Shown piece by piece: positions 26,235-39,329 of a stretch of DNA of 64,000 bases (positions are counted from its first letter, which is position 1; the number at the start of each line of letters is the position of its first letter). The translations under genes were made by a program, and so were the position numbers. The stretch is from contig CM114274.1 in the NCBI GenBank assembly GCA_050084515.1, forward strand, positions 13,950,001 through 14,014,000, in the 5' to 3' direction. This DNA is from Blasia pusilla (lineage: Eukaryota > Marchantiophyta > Marchantiopsida > Blasiales). Under the pieces are notes generated by a model. It saw only the letters and a program-made list of their open reading frames with translations, was not told where the DNA came from and ran no database searches.

Positions 26235-27461
26235 GTCTTGCCATGATTCTAGCTACTAGATTCCCTCTCTCCATTATTTCGACATCCTTCCATTGGCGAA
26301 ATCAATATGAATGTGCCATCGAGACGAAATGGGTTCAAGGAATGTTTGTAACTAAAAGGCCGTAATTTCTTCTCGTAAGAAAATGAACACCGTAAATGAC
26401 ATGTGGAAGACCAACTAAAGAATCCTCCCATCTTCCATGCCGGATATGATGCGATATTTTTGTACTTGGCTCTCCCTTACTTTTTGTAATGAATATTTTC
26501 TTCCATTTATGCCCACCAAAATCGTCCTTCTACCTTGTCACCGCCGAGGTAAGATTCAACGTGGGTGTGTTATGCTAGAGACCTAGTTCACCCGAGTGAA
26601 GGGCCACGTCATTCTTCTCACATGAGCCGAGCCGATGACTGCTATCAGGAGCGTGGACAATGGAAATATACAGTGGGAGATCCAAAGCGGAACTTTATAC
26701 AGCTTATTCAGCGGTGATTCGTCAGTTCGAGCTTGCTGGGGATATTTGACTCCTTGAGACCGCAAAAGGTTGCCGCAAAGCCGCGGAAACTTTAGAGCTG
26801 GATCGGTAAGATACCTCGATTACAGGGAAAAATCACACCTGGTTCATCCTCAAAAGCTGCCAGCTCCTGACAATCAGATAACGATATTCTTAATTACCAA
26901 TCGACATTTCCAATTTTACCGGTGGCCTTTCACAGGCGATCCATCGGTACTAACCGAATATAGCCTCAGGCGTGCCATACAGTTTCCTTGTGACGGGCAG
27001 ACCCGTCCTTCCTTTGCGGGTGGCGGGTCGCGACTCTCGACGAGAATCAGGAAGACGTGGCCGTAGGCGACAATGTCCGAATCAATGACAAAGTTTCACG
27101 TCAACATCATATCCGGTCTTCGTGGCGTAGACCGATCAGGAGAATTCGTCAACTGCGCTCTGGTAGATCCCGACTTCCGTGTTTCCATCCGCCGTACTTC
27201 CCCACTGTAGCTGCCTGCCTAGCTGCGTTTCGGACGCTTCGAAAAGCCGCGCACTCTGGAGACTTCTCTCTTCACTCGTGTCGTGTCGTATGCGTCCACA
27301 CGAGAGTTCCCTTCACGACTCGCGTTTCTCGTTGTTCTTGCCGGGATTTCTCCACAGATTTCGATTGAGCGAAGATTCGATCGGCGGATCCATAGAGCTC
27401 TCAGGAAGGGACCGTTCTCGCCCGCTTTCGAAGTTCAAAACCCATCAGCCGGACTACTAGT
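26235..27461. other. Intergenic, GC-rich towards its right end
   Basis: No gene recognised. From about 26.9 kb the sequence becomes GC-rich and carries overlapping frames on both strands without domains, leading into the tandem repeat that follows. Confidence 0.4.
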
Positions 27462-27890
27462 GACCGGGTGAAAAACACTAGTCCCTTGTCGATGGATGGT
27501 CCACGATCATTGCTTTCGGAGCCCTTGCCACCCAATGAGCCTCCGTGTCCAAACCTTTTCTCACGCACTCACTCGCTACTCGTCACTCGCGGGCCGCGGC
27601 CCAGCCCAGGAAGAGAACATCGGTCCGCTCCGATAAACCAATTCGTTGCTCCGAAGCCGTCGTTACCCAATGAGCCTCGGCCCTCGGAGAGCTTTTCCAC
27701 AGCTCGTTATTACTCATGACCGGGGTAAGGACACTAGTCCTCTCCGGACGCTCCGCGATCATTGTCGCTAAGCCTTTGTCAACCAATTGGCTCCATGCGT
27801 AAGCTCTTCCACATTTCCTTTCTACTCCTGACCGGGGAAAAGACAATAGTCACTTACGGATGGTCCACGATCAGTTCTCTGCCTTACGTG
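27462..27890 (+). repeat. Degenerate tandem repeat, about 112 bp unit
   Basis: Units begin with GACCGGGG/T-AAA-ACACTAGTC at 27462, 27718 and 27830. Each continues with a GG-TGGTCCACGATCATTG-like block and a CCCAATGAGCCTC or CCAATTGGCTCC block. The last two starts are 112 bp apart; the first unit is longer because of inserted sequence. Function unknown. The frames read in it are by-products of the repeat. Confidence 0.5.
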
Positions 27891-29029
27891 GTGGGCTCGT
27901 GGCATGCAAATTCCCATACGTGGTGGGTTCATGGCATGCGAGAGATACCATGCTTCTCCCACGGGAGGTTTGGTGGCATGATTCATCTCGAGTCTCGTCT
28001 AGTAGTCTATCTTGGACGACTTGCGTGCACGCCTCCATGTGGTTCCAAGGGCAGGAGGTAATACAAATTCTACACTCGGAACATATTTTACGCGTGTTCA
28101 TGGGAGATTTTATTTCTTTCAAGATTGATTTGCATGTTTTTCCAAGTCTACAATCAAACCAACCTCATAATAGGAAAAGGAAAAATTGATAGTATACCAA
28201 TAAGAGGGTGCAAGATGTGCAAAAAGAAAATGATAACATAGGTGTATTTTCTTGGAGAAATCTTGTCGTCATGATAGGGCAGCCAAAGCCAAACTCCGGA
28301 AAAAAATTGGGAAAATAACGATGGCCATAAGAAGTATTCACTATTTGATAATAATTAGATAGTATTTTCAGTTGTAATAATATATTTGATTCACGTAATA
28401 TGAACATAAGTGTGAATCAAGTGCAAGTATTTGTGGCAATCAACAAAATATTTTAGATGGTGGTATATGAAAATGTAGTCATTTATGCCAAATGGATGTT
28501 CTTTAGCTTATGTTTTTTTGAAGTTGGTTGTGGAATCTTTTCTTAAGTACTAATTACCATTTTTTTCTTGTAATGTAGTATGCCCCATCCCAATGAAGCT
28601 AAAGTTGTAGAGGATTTGGTCCATTTTGGCCTATAAAGAGGTAACTTTGCACAACATGAGATGTTGTAGGTCCACAAATGACATGCCTTTGCCATAGGAT
28701 GAATGATATAAGGATTCAAATGATAAGCCCATATATTTCACCTTTGTCTCACAAGCTCAACATTGAAAACCAAATTCCCAAGATGCCTCACTTACGATTA
28801 TGGCCAAAACCCATAAATATGGGAGATGAGACTTATAAATAAACTACTAACATGTATATTTTAGGGAAATACACATATATATATGACATGTGGTAGACTA
28901 AGTTATGCAATAATGAAGTATATATTTGTCTAATTTATTCTCCATCATATCAACTTTGAGTAGCCTTAGTTGGGATAGGGCCATATGCCCATAAGCATAT
29001 TCATTGCATGAAAGGCTAACATGTGAAAC

Positions 29030-29337
29030 CAAGGTTGCATATGGAAAATTTATGTGTCCGCAGACATGTTTGTGCAAGCTCGAGTACTTGTGCCTTGTAT
29101 CCGAGCCCGCCGAGCTCATATTGAAGACCCGGGCTGGCCAAGCCAACATCCATTTTGTAGCTTGCATGAATCCCGTGGTAGGCCCACAGGGTAGGTTGTG
29201 CCCACTTTGGATGCGCACAGGGTTGTGGAGGGCCCATGGCTGAACCCACATGGGTTTAGGGGTAGGCGGAGATCCTGTTGGGCATGTCTGGACTTGCCTG
29301 TCTCATGGATAGACTTTTCCGTTTTTTTGCAACCTTA
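29030..29337 (-). mobile_element. hAT-like non-autonomous element, copy B (308 bp)
   Basis: It begins CAAGGTTGCATATGGAAAA and ends TTTGCAACCTTA, and is flanked by TGTGAAAC (29022-29029) and TTTGAAAC (29338-29345), an 8-bp target duplication with one mismatch. Its reverse complement matches copy A at both ends (AAGTCTATCCATGAGACAG, GACATGCCC, then TTTTCCATATGCAACCTTG), so it is in the opposite orientation. It has no coding capacity. Confidence 0.7.
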
Positions 29338-29345
29338 TTTGAAAC

Positions 29346-31330
29346 CCATCTAACATATTATTAACGGAGGATGGGGTTAGGGAATCCCTCCTCTTTCTGT
29401 CAACACTTGTCCTTCGAGGGCTTTTTTGGTGTTGGCACATGTCAACAGAAGGGAATTAAATGTAAATCGAGTGAGAAGGGAAAAAAGGAGGGTACGGGTA
29501 GAATTTTTTTTCAAAAATCTAATGTCACTTGTGCATAGCACGGGCAATACTCGAGTGTTAATAATTTTTGATAAAAGAAGAGTCAAAGTTATGAACCCTC
29601 GTGATTAATAGGAGCACCTATGTCTTATGCGTGGCTATTATGGTTTGCTTTCATTACTCAAGGCCTTCTCCCCAAGTCTCACGTGTGCTACTTGATTGGC
29701 AAGAAACTAATCTCTCAATGATAAAGAGATATGCTTGGAGTATTGAAGAGGTTATGTGCATTTCCTCAACCCTAGCTACATTCCTTCAACTTCTTTGAGA
29801 GGTTATCCTCCTCAATCTTCACTCTTGGATTTACAACCTTCTCCTTTGCCTTTTCATCAATGTGAAGGATGGTATTTTCCAATAAAATATTGGTCAATGC
29901 AAAGGAGATCAAAGTGCTAAGTTCTTTATATCCATCTAGATAGGGCATGGTTCACTGAGTTCACTACGGTATTACAACTAAAATATGTGTTAGATGAATT
30001 AACATTATATATCAAGTTGGAAAGAAAAAGCAAAAAAAATGATTCGGGGGTGAGAAACCTTTATGTATGAGTAGTAGGAGAAAAAATATAAAATGAATGG
30101 GCTATCCCACCTTCCTCCCGATTTTTGCCCTATGGTAGTTTTGGCCTGTCTTAATCGAGAGAATAAATCATGGTTTGCGTAAGTTTATGTAAAACAAAAC
30201 AACCTGTCTCCTCACTGCCTTGTTTAGTGGCTTTGGATGGTCCTAATAGAGTGAATATATGATGGATCTCCCTAGTGCCCTTTTTGTGGAGTTGGATGGT
30301 CATACAAGAATGAAAAGATACCAAATCAAAACAAGATACCTTCATAGGTTGGTTGGGTTTGCTTATCTTGAGTGTGAAAAGAGGACAATATCCTTTTCCT
30401 TATTATAGAAATTCTCAATAAAAAATATTGGAAATTAGATTAATTAACTTCATATGCATGACCTTCGACAACAACCGCAAATTCCTTCCCCGCACAATGG
30501 CAGGTTTGAGTAAACCATAACGAACATGTGAAAGTACATCATGTAAAAGTATCTACTATCTTCGAGCGAATGTCATTTCCAAGTATGGAGATATGGTGAA
30601 AGTACCTTACAACTTTATTCCACTCTTTCGTTCTTTCTTCATTCGTGTAAACTTCAAGGAACCTAATTACTTTACGGATTGAAATATCGTCGAATAAAGT
30701 GAAGATCGACTTTGTCATCGCTTCGTATGTCATGAGGAATTTTCTGTACACGGTTCGTCTTTTGTTGAGCTTCTTGTGTCGCTGGGCTATGGATCTTGAC
30801 TTCTTGTCAACAAAGGTGTGAAGAACTTTTTACTTGGAATGTATTAGGGTCAATATTTTCACGTGGACGTACCGGCATCTACGGCCGAATTTCGAAGGTA
30901 AGATTATCGAGAAATTCTTCATGATTTTTTTTGTAATATCTGAAAGTTTTCTAAGAATTTCATTGGTTTCTTTCAGAAACGTAGCCAATGACGATCCCTT
31001 CCGGCCTCCTTTTAATAAACTCTGCAAAGTTTTCTTCTTTTCTCCACAATGGACCAATCACAATAGAGGGGCCCTATATGAACTTCAGTCGTCAGAGCCG
31101 AAATCATTCGCTATTCAAAATTTCATAGCCCTTCATGGTGCCTTTTACCCTATAAAGCTTAGTAGCAAGAGGATTTCACGATTAAACAATTACATCGTTT
31201 TCTAACGGAGCAGAAATTATGTAAATTGCAGTCCTAGACCTCTTTCGCTGCCTTTATCTGAACCCTATCTAAATTGCACTAGGATTCCTACTCTGGAACA
31301 TAGCGTACTCGGGAATTCCGGGCATTTCCC
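29346..31330. other. Intergenic, AT-rich, no gene recognised
   Basis: Only short frames (up to 123 codons at 30834-31205, with an antisense frame over the same place). No repeats shared with other parts of the window were seen. Confidence 0.5.
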
Positions 31331-31388
31331 GGTGGTTTTAAATAAAAATCTTAAGGGTTGAAGATGGCATGCGAGACAAAGTTGTGAG

Positions 31389-31394
31389 GGTCAA
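31389..31394 (-). promoter_or_regulatory. W-box upstream of the WRKY gene
   Basis: On the minus strand this reads TTGACC, the WRKY-binding W-box TTGAC(C/T). It is about 1 kb upstream of the WRKY start codon. One such hexamer is expected by chance at this length, so the case for function rests on the known self-regulation of WRKY genes. Confidence 0.3.
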
Positions 31395-31861
31395 CTTAAT
31401 GTACGACATGTAAACTACGAAGAGGAAATCCTTAATCCAGTAGTTCGGTGCCAAGAAACTTGTATGACATGTGGGCATGTCATGTCATGGCATGTCCTGT
31501 CCTGTGCGAGCCCTAAGATTAGGGGGCAGCGCTGCTGGCGCTCAGTTCCAGAATAGAGACGACAGTACAGTAAAGTGAAAATGGAAACGACGTAGTGACC
31601 GGTCGCGCGAGTCGGCTGCAGGCGTACGTGGGAGGTGGCCGGCGCCGCCCCCCTTGCCTGCAGAGCTGAGGAACGGAGCAGGACGGATGGAACCTCACGG
31701 AAGTCGGGTTGCGCCAGCGTGTGCGGCTGGTTTGGTTTGGATCCCAAGGACAGGAAGAGGTAAACGGACTAACGGAGTGGACGCAACCATGAACCATCCA
31801 CAGGCCGAGACCGACACAGTGGACACACTCAAGGACGTGTCCCCACGCGTCGATAGAGTCT

Positions 31862-31867
31862 TTGACT
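31862..31867 (+). promoter_or_regulatory. W-box nearer the WRKY start
   Basis: TTGACT on the plus strand, about 520 bp upstream of the ATG and inside the GC-rich block that precedes the gene. Together with the site at 31389 it would fit cross- or auto-regulation by WRKY factors. The site could also lie in a 5' leader, because no TATA box or start site is clear. Confidence 0.35.
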
Positions 31868-32388
31868 CTGCGCCCCGGGAGGCTCCTGACCCTGTCGCGC
31901 CCCGTCACGGCCCATTTCTGCGGAGCGCAGCCCGGACAACTGAGGCTTGTTTTTGATTCCTTCCGCTTGACGCGTCGTGCGAAGGCCCAACCTCTTCTGT
32001 GGCTCTCCGCCTTTCTCTGGTCGCATCCCCTGTATACGTCACCGCCCACTTCCTCATCTCGGTCGCCGGTGTCGAGTAGACACAGGCGTCGCCTCCAGAG
32101 CTGGATCCTTCGTTCGCTCGTGAGCATACATACATATTCTGCATCCTCTCAGTCCCTCCCACTCTTTCATCCCTCGTCGTCACCATCGCATCGGTGCGCA
32201 CTAACTGGAGCTCGATCCCAGAGGTGGTAAGATTTCTCGGAGCAAGTTTTCGAGCGCGGAGCATTCGGTTCTATGCCCGCCGCTCGCCGTGCCTACATGT
32301 ACATGCACTGGATTGAGATTTTCTCGACAGACTTGGGAATCTCTCCACTTATAATCTGTTAACGAACGTTGGAACGAACTACGGAGCG

Positions 32389-35300
32389 ATGAGGATGGAT
32401 AGCGGGAAGCCACCGGCGAATGGAAGCTCTTGCGGGCGCATGGATCGCGTGCAGCGGATCGATCTATCCGTTACCCTGTCCGACGATGCCAATGAGGATG
32501 CACAGGAGATGATCACTTCTGATGGACCAGCGCCTCCCAGCCCCGGCCCGACCACTACACAATATCTGCAACTCTCTTCCGACACAGTACACACGTACAA
32601 GAGCGTAGATGCTGAGCCACTTTCGACACGCTTCAGTGATGAGGATGCGGTGAGTAACGGCCCCAAGTCTGCAAAGCTCATCTAAAGAGATGTCGTAACG
32701 CGTCGTACCCCAACTAGGTTATTCTCTTTTCGGGCAGAAAACGGGCGAGGCGTCTCTCTCTGTTCACCTCACCTCAAGCTGCCAAGTTACCGATTATTTA
32801 CTCACCTTCAGTAGCGCCCGTGAAAGACACGGCACGCATGCGTCCGACGCACTAGTAGTCTTAGGGCAATCTGCGAAGCCTACGGACGTCCATATTCCAG
32901 TTCGGGAATCTCTGTGTACTATCGTGGAGGATCTCGGAATCCATATCATTACCCACACCGAAGTAGATTGCGTTTTGTCAAAGATTGACAAGATAATCTA
33001 TCAGAATTGATTAGGCTTTGCTTACTCGGTCTGAAATGACACCTCGATCCGGAGAAAGAGGAGATTCATCTTGACCAGAAGTACAAAGTGACGGGCACTT
33101 GAAGTCTCCTTCCACATTGGCTTCCCAGGCTCTTGCTGAGATATTACTTCGCATCCAATGCAGATTTTTTGGTCGCGACATAGCCCCGAGGCTTTCGACG
33201 CTCATGATCTCGAGAGTTCCACAGCTATTACAGCCATACCCATTTAAGCAATAGTTAGTGATTAGATGTTCACTGAAACCCGGATTGTCAAAATAACCCT
33301 TCGTCGGAAATTTAATCATCATTTGCTACGAGGTAGTCTCAGAAATCGTCCTGAAGTTAAGACATTCGGAGACACGGAGAACTAGTGTCTAGGCTAGTGC
33401 ACGACAGGAACTCCAGTAGATCCATCAACTTTCGAGATTGGAGCTTGACAAGTTCATGTTTTGCTACGTAGCGAGTAGAACAGAAAGGGATGATATGTTT
33501 TCGTGGAAATCGTCTCCTGAAGTTCCCACTCGAGAAGCCGCTATCTGTGGAAAGAGTCTTCCTGTATTCTTTCGTTTGGAACCTCACATCGCGTCCGAAT
33601 CTATATCCTGGTCTCGGAATCTCGTTTGCCTAGCTCTAGTCTACTGTGTGAATCTCTTGTAGAGAGTGTCAAGAAGCTGAGATCCACCCTGACCTTGTCA
33701 TTTCCATGTTGCTTGAATTGCAGAGCGGTCTCCGTCTGGCTACAAACAATTGCATTGAAGCGTCCACTGTTGAGGACGGTTCTCCTCCAGCCTCTCCGAA
33801 AGGGTCTCCGGCTCGCGTAGTAGAACCCGAGATTCGTGAGCAGGTACCTTGACAGAATGTTTTTCAAGAAGCCCCTCATGAATGCGCCTTTCTTTAAAGT
33901 AATGAAATTCGCATCTATTGCCCTAGTTGAGAAGTCGGACAGTTTAAGGTGGACTTGTCGACCATGAGGCTCTTGAGAAATTTCATTTTTAAAGGGCCCC
34001 GTTCTGATATAGCCAGGGTGAACTGCCCAGCAGCGGTTTCGATTTCTGGGAGAAACCGTAGGCACTTTCTAATTGCATTCAAAGTAATTTAGGAATGTTC
34101 ACTGTAAATCTGAATACTATCAATCCTGTTTGTTGTTGTCTGAGCTTGTCCAGGCTGCGTATAGTCTTGAGCGCTGGTAATAGAGTGGATTGGATTTCAT
34201 AGACTACCGATCCATGGTAGTTTCAATGGGCCGTAACTAACGCAAAGGGTGCCTCGGCTTTCTTTGGTGTACAGTTGAGAATGGCTCAAATGGAAATGAT
34301 TCGGATGGGAGAAGAGAACGACCAAATGAGAAAGGTGTTGAAAGCATTGTCTTATGAATATCAAACACTTCAGTTACACCTAGCGGCGCTCATGCAGCAG
34401 CAAGCGTCCAATGTGCAGGCCGGTCCTGCCATGGCACAGGTACTACTTTTGAGCAACGCTCGACAGACCGAGATATCAAATTTAAAGTGTCTGAAGCACC
34501 TCCAGTAGCACCCTCTTCTGGAAAATGCGATCTCGATGTATACTCATGGGGTTGGACCATGCGTCATTGCTTTCCTGGCAGCAGGCAGCGGCTCTTGCAT
34601 ATCGGAACGAAGATGACTTCAGAGTGAAGCAGAGACGCACCCAGGCCGACTTCAGAATGGTTTCGACAACCAACGGGTTCGTCCCTTCCCAGCCGCGACA
34701 CGGTTTAACACCGAGAAGCATTACTGGTGGATTTGGGGTCAGCCGTGGCTCAACCGACAAAGAAGACGCGCGAGACCCTGGGGAGCCAGAAGTGGTGGAG
34801 AAGGCTTTCCCTGGCTTTGCTGCAGGTGCTTCTTCTCGGGGAAACAATAGGGATTCCCCCGAAACTCCTGAGCGATCCGAGAATGCCAACGGTGATGGCG
34901 ACGTCGTAATGGCACCGGGAGCAACGTTATCGAGGGATGTGGAGGAGTCAGCAGTATCGGATCACGCCATAGAAGGCTCTCCGCTCCGCGAAAGAGAGAG
35001 GGAGGAGAGCAGCTCCGCACCTCCTGGTGGTTGGCCTCTTACCAAGCGTCCTAAGACCGGCCCAGCCGCGCAGGATCCAGCAGTCCGGAACGCTCGAGTC
35101 TCTGTACGAGCTCGATCAGACGCTACGACTGTAAGTCACTCCTCATTTTGTTCAGCATATCCGCTTTTATTGCACCTTCCGATCATGACCAGTAGATCGT
35201 TGGAGAGACTATATTTCAGTCAGAGTGATGAAGAAGCAGATTTGAAGAGGGCTCTCTCTTAGATCGGAAACACTCACTACTTTGTCTCGGCTTGCTCCGT

Positions 35301-36359
35301 GGACTTTTGCAGATTAACGATGGTTGCCAATGGCGAAAATATGGACAAAAGATGGCGAAGGGAAATCCTTGTCCTCGCGCTTACTACCGTTGCACAGTGG
35401 CCCCTGGCTGCCCTGTCCGCAAACAGGTTAGCTCTCTCGTCCTCTGAAATTATACACTTTTGCAAAGATATGTCATGGGGGCTTGCGGCTTGCAGGCAGT
35501 CACGGCCTATGTAGTCTAGATCTAGATAGTGTTCTCGATTGAGTCAAAGCACCTTAAATTTCGTGATAAAAATTTTGATTTCAAGTAAAATATGGGGATG
35601 TAGAGCGCTATATTGGCATGTTTGTTGAGATCATAGATCTGACTTCTGAATTATTTCGGGGTTCAGGTTCAACGATGCGCAGAAGACCGATCTATTCTGA
35701 TCACTACTTACGAAGGCACACACAATCATCCCCTTCCACCCGCCGCAGCTGCTATGGCGTCGACGACATCTGCCGCGGCTTGCATGCTTCTGTCCGGGTC
35801 CACATCCAGTCATGACACAGCCGAGGCTAATGCAAATGCCTACCATTTAGCCTCAAGAACTGCGCCAATGATCTCTGCCTCGGCTCCCTTCCCCACTATT
35901 ACTCTAGACCTCACACACAATGCTGCTGCCGCTAATCAGATGCGCATGGCAACCGGCGCGAACGCCTTTCAAATGCCTTACTCTCTTCCAGGTCAAGGAT
36001 CTTCTGGATTGCAGATGCACGCACCTGGTATGATTGCCCCTGTTCAGTATTACCCCCATCCTGCACCGGAACAACAACCATCAGGAGCGTTCCATGTCTA
36101 CTCGAATCCATCTATGGTTCAACAGCAGCAACCACAAACAAATTCTCCTAGGGGGCCACAGTTCCTAGCGGAAACTGTCACAGCAGCTACGGCCGCCATC
36201 ACATCCGATCCCAACTTCACAGCAGCTCTAGCTGCTGCCATCACCTCAATCATCAGCTCCCAAGCAAATGGTTCCATGATAAGTACCGGGAGCACCGCCA
36301 ACATCTCAGAAGCTCTAAGAGGAGCCGGACTACCAATTTCTGCGTCCAGGAATGAGTGA
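32389..36359 (+). CDS. WRKY transcription factor, group IIb
   Basis: Five exons assemble in phase 0: 32389-32649, 34275-34439, 34585-35130, 35313-35426 and 35667-36359. The predicted protein has about 592 residues, usual for group IIb. Residues 1-87 are acidic. Residues 88-130 form the leucine-zipper-like coiled coil of the group ([15 protein letters not shown], then [17 protein letters not shown]). Exon 3 carries a basic KRPKT motif (likely nuclear signal) and ends in the conserved VSVRARSDA. The DNA-binding domain has WRKYGQK at 331-337 and zinc ligands C351-x5-C357-x23-H381-x-H383. The intron before VQR is the phase-0 V-type intron of groups IIa/IIb. The C-terminus keeps [15 protein letters not shown] and [19 protein letters not shown], both group IIb hallmarks. 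It should bind W-boxes in the nucleus. All domain residues are intact. Uncertain points: exon 3 may start 3 bases earlier, and the 1.6-kb first intron could hide another exon (an acceptor at 32737 opens a frame to 33008 with no good donor). Confidence 0.93.
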
Positions 36360-39252
36360 ACGGCTCTGATCCATTATTCTTACATGTAAATTACTCACAA
36401 ACGGGACTCGTCAACAATTTCGGAGTCTAATCCTGTACAAGAATCCGAGGACACGACGATTTCACTGCGGAGAATTATCAACCCGATAATTGGCGTGTTG
36501 TGTTCTCAACTTGCACCTACCGATTCATTTGATGGGATTTTCCCGGCCGACCGACAAGGAGTTCATATCCATGAATCAACGCGGGGTTCTAGAGCTTGGT
36601 GACGTATCCGAAGTACATCCAGGGGCTGGACGATGTCTAAAGTTTATTAAGCCTTTGGGCGCGATGCGACGTACTATCACGAGACCCCTTCAAACATTCA
36701 TGTTAGGATTACGGCTAGCCAATTGCCACCTCTATTTCACCTGAACCTGCACGTCTATGCATGACTGAACCTGTACATTTTTTTTGTAAATCAACAGTCC
36801 CCAGGCAAGGTTACGCGCATACTTTCAATCGGAATGTAACGAAGTGACCGCTCGATGTTGTTTGCCTTGAGCGGTCTGAAAGTGTTCAAACATTCACTAC
36901 ACTTGGCGTGTGAATTCATGGTCACCTCTACCAGGGAAACCATTTGTTTTGTACTAGAGAGAAACGATCGATCATACATTTTGAAGTGCGAATGTTGCGT
37001 AGGCTAGTGTCGGAATTAGTATTCATAGTTGTGACCATTCTTTCTCTAGGCCAGTTCTGGCTAAATGCGGGCGGGCAGGTTCCAATCAACCAAAAATCAT
37101 TGGATTGGTCCTAGAATTTGAATAAAGAAATGAAACTCAAAGAGTTCGTACATGGTACGACCTTGGGATCGATTCCCACTTATTTTATCTAATACTCTCT
37201 CAGCTCTTTGCAATTGGAAGTTTGAATTTCCACAGACATTTATCCACCTATGGAAGCATCTGCAAATATCATGGATATTGCATAGACACAGGAAAATCTG
37301 ATCCCTGTGGACATTGTTTTCCCACATGCACTCCACGATGTGGTCACGATTCACAAAATTCGAGACAACTTAACGGATCATGCCGACGCCCTGAGAAGCG
37401 TGCAGCTAGCTCCATCTACAATCTGTGCTCATCCATGGGAGCTACCCGTCCTGCACGTCTAGGGTACCTCGAACGAAGAAAACTGACCATGGCCCCCGCG
37501 AGCACCACCCCCCCCGCCTCCCTTCCCCAATCTCGGATTGCCGCGTCGTGGATCCAGGAAGTGGTAGTACGTGCTCATGCATCCTCCGGGAGCACTCGTC
37601 TGCCAACTGCAGGACTTCTCAAGAGGATGCTGATGTAATTAACCGTCATCTCATCAACTAATACGATCGATGCTCTGCGGATCATTTAATTGATCTTCCA
37701 CAAAGTGTGAGGTCGAATCCCAGACAGCCTTTACCGGAAGGTCTGCCCGAGCATGCGTACAAAATAAATGGTACTTGTCACGCAACCGAAGAGACGATCC
37801 CGAAGACCGGAGGAAAGTATCGACATGAGGAACTCGTCATCGCCAGTAGTTAAATGTCTCCGGCTTAAACACAAAGGAACCTACACTTTTTCGGTAGAAG
37901 GGTATGTTGGGTGTCCCGACGGATCATAGAAATGGGGTGGTTCATAAATTAATGAGTTCTGGATCGATCTGACATACTTTCTCGTCCCCAAGTCCAAGTT
38001 TCAATAATGATCAAGGATGGGTCGATCTGACTGTTTCAATGATGTCAACGATGTTCGGATCTTGGCGTGGAAATCTTTCGAGAAACGACATTTTCCAGTA
38101 GACCCGTGCGCCTTCTACAGTTCCAACCTCCGGATTCCACGACCTCAAGAGTGAGCGGGCGAAAAGGTGCAAGAAGCGCGTATTTGAGGTAGTCATCTTC
38201 ATACTTACCAGCCCGCCCGTGTCCTGCCCCGTGTCCTGCCCTGTTCTTTTAGTCCGGATCAATTGAGTAGCTTCGTCCCGCGGCAAAACACGTAAGAGGT
38301 GGAAAATGCGGACAACCGGTCGAGAGTTTTCGTCAAACGCTGCCCCATTTGTGGTGGAACGTTAGCTCGGGCGAGCGTGCGGATCCCGCTGCACCTGCTA
38401 GCTGCTGCAATGTTTGGTGAACTACCAACCCGTCTTGCTTCTGGAGGCATTCAAAAGAGAAGACAACAAACAGCAACAAGGTCATCCCGGCTCACGTACG
38501 TAGTTACGAACAGGCGTGCGGACACATAGAACCTGTGAGCATCGCCTTCAAGGTCTCCAAAAGATTTCAAAAACATCGACACTATGGACCGATCGAACGC
38601 ATATATGTATGTGTCCGTATGTTTGCAGAGCCATTGCGGACCCGGCGGTGGACGATCAATCGTGGAAACTGGTCTAGATCTTACTTTCCTCACAAAATTA
38701 CGAAAATATGCAGCCCCAAACTGATTGTTCCTAACTCGATCGTACAATATCTCCCTCCCTCCCCTCCCACTCCTCTGCTCCGGGGAGATGCCGATGCCGG
38801 TCAGCATGGATGTACCCGTCCATCTCCGTCCATCCGTGCCGCACATCTTCGATAGCGCGAATCCCCAGAACCGCTTTACGAAAGGTCGCTTGGGACCAGT
38901 CAAACCCGTCCACCCTTCGGCATGATTCCCAGTTAAATCCTCCCTTAGCTTGAACTCTCCCGTAATCTCGTACTCTTGCTTCATTGAGCCTTCATTAATT
39001 AATCTCGCGAGGCCCATCGAGAAATCATGAGCGGTAGTTGTGGAGCTGGCTGGCTGGCTCGCACGGTCATGCTCGCCTAATCTAGATGAATGCGATAAAT
39101 ATCCAAACGTCACCGCTCGCAGATCTGTAAGTGGGATCTGTCTACTATACACACATGCTTTTTGGTTGGTTTGTTAGGTGGTTGCTCCCGTTCTACAGTT
39201 TGTCACCACAAAGACAACAACAAGAGACGAAATCACTCTTCTTTTCAAGCTT
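36360..39252. other. Downstream of the WRKY gene, no further gene recognised
   Basis: The first AATAAA after the WRKY stop is at 37121-37126, rather far away, so the true poly(A) site is unclear. A 233-codon minus-strand frame (39152-38451) is the longest unexplained frame in the area. It has no recognisable domain, lies opposite several plus-strand frames in a GC-richer patch, and is best treated as chance until transcript data exist. Confidence 0.45.
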
Positions 39253-39325
39253 TTGAGACGACGCATGAACACACACACATGTTCATGCGCATGAACACGT
39301 GTTTGTGTTCATGCGTTTGTCTCAA
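39253..39325. repeat. Near-perfect 73-bp hairpin
   Basis: TTGAGACGACGCATGAACAC with the bases after it pairs with ...GTGTTCATGCGTTTGTCTCAA. The two arms are about 35 bp, differ at only about four positions, and leave almost no loop. The arms contain GTTCATG and CATGAAC repeats. It resembles the core of a foldback element or a very small MITE. The stem is short of a typical plant miRNA precursor and the loop is nearly absent. Confidence 0.6.
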
Positions 39326-39329
39326 GTAG

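Noticed and set aside
31519-32127. 202-codon minus-strand frame upstream of the WRKY gene
   Set aside because: It lies in the GC-rich promoter or leader region, overlaps frames in all phases, and has no domain and an unnatural Arg/Ser-rich composition.
32738-33008. Extra WRKY exon inside intron 1 (acceptor GGGCAG, 90 open codons)
   Set aside because: No convincing donor before the TGA at the end and no similarity to known group IIb N-terminal regions. Joining exon 1 directly to the coiled-coil exon keeps frame.
37700-37730. T-loop-like AGGTCGAATCCCAGAC suggesting a tRNA
   Set aside because: No matching anticodon arm, D arm or 7-bp acceptor stem within the preceding 60 bases.
38451-39152. 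233-codon minus-strand frame
   Set aside because: No recognisable domain, promoter or splice context; overlapping plus-strand frames suggest a chance opening. Kept only as a note under the WRKY downstream region.
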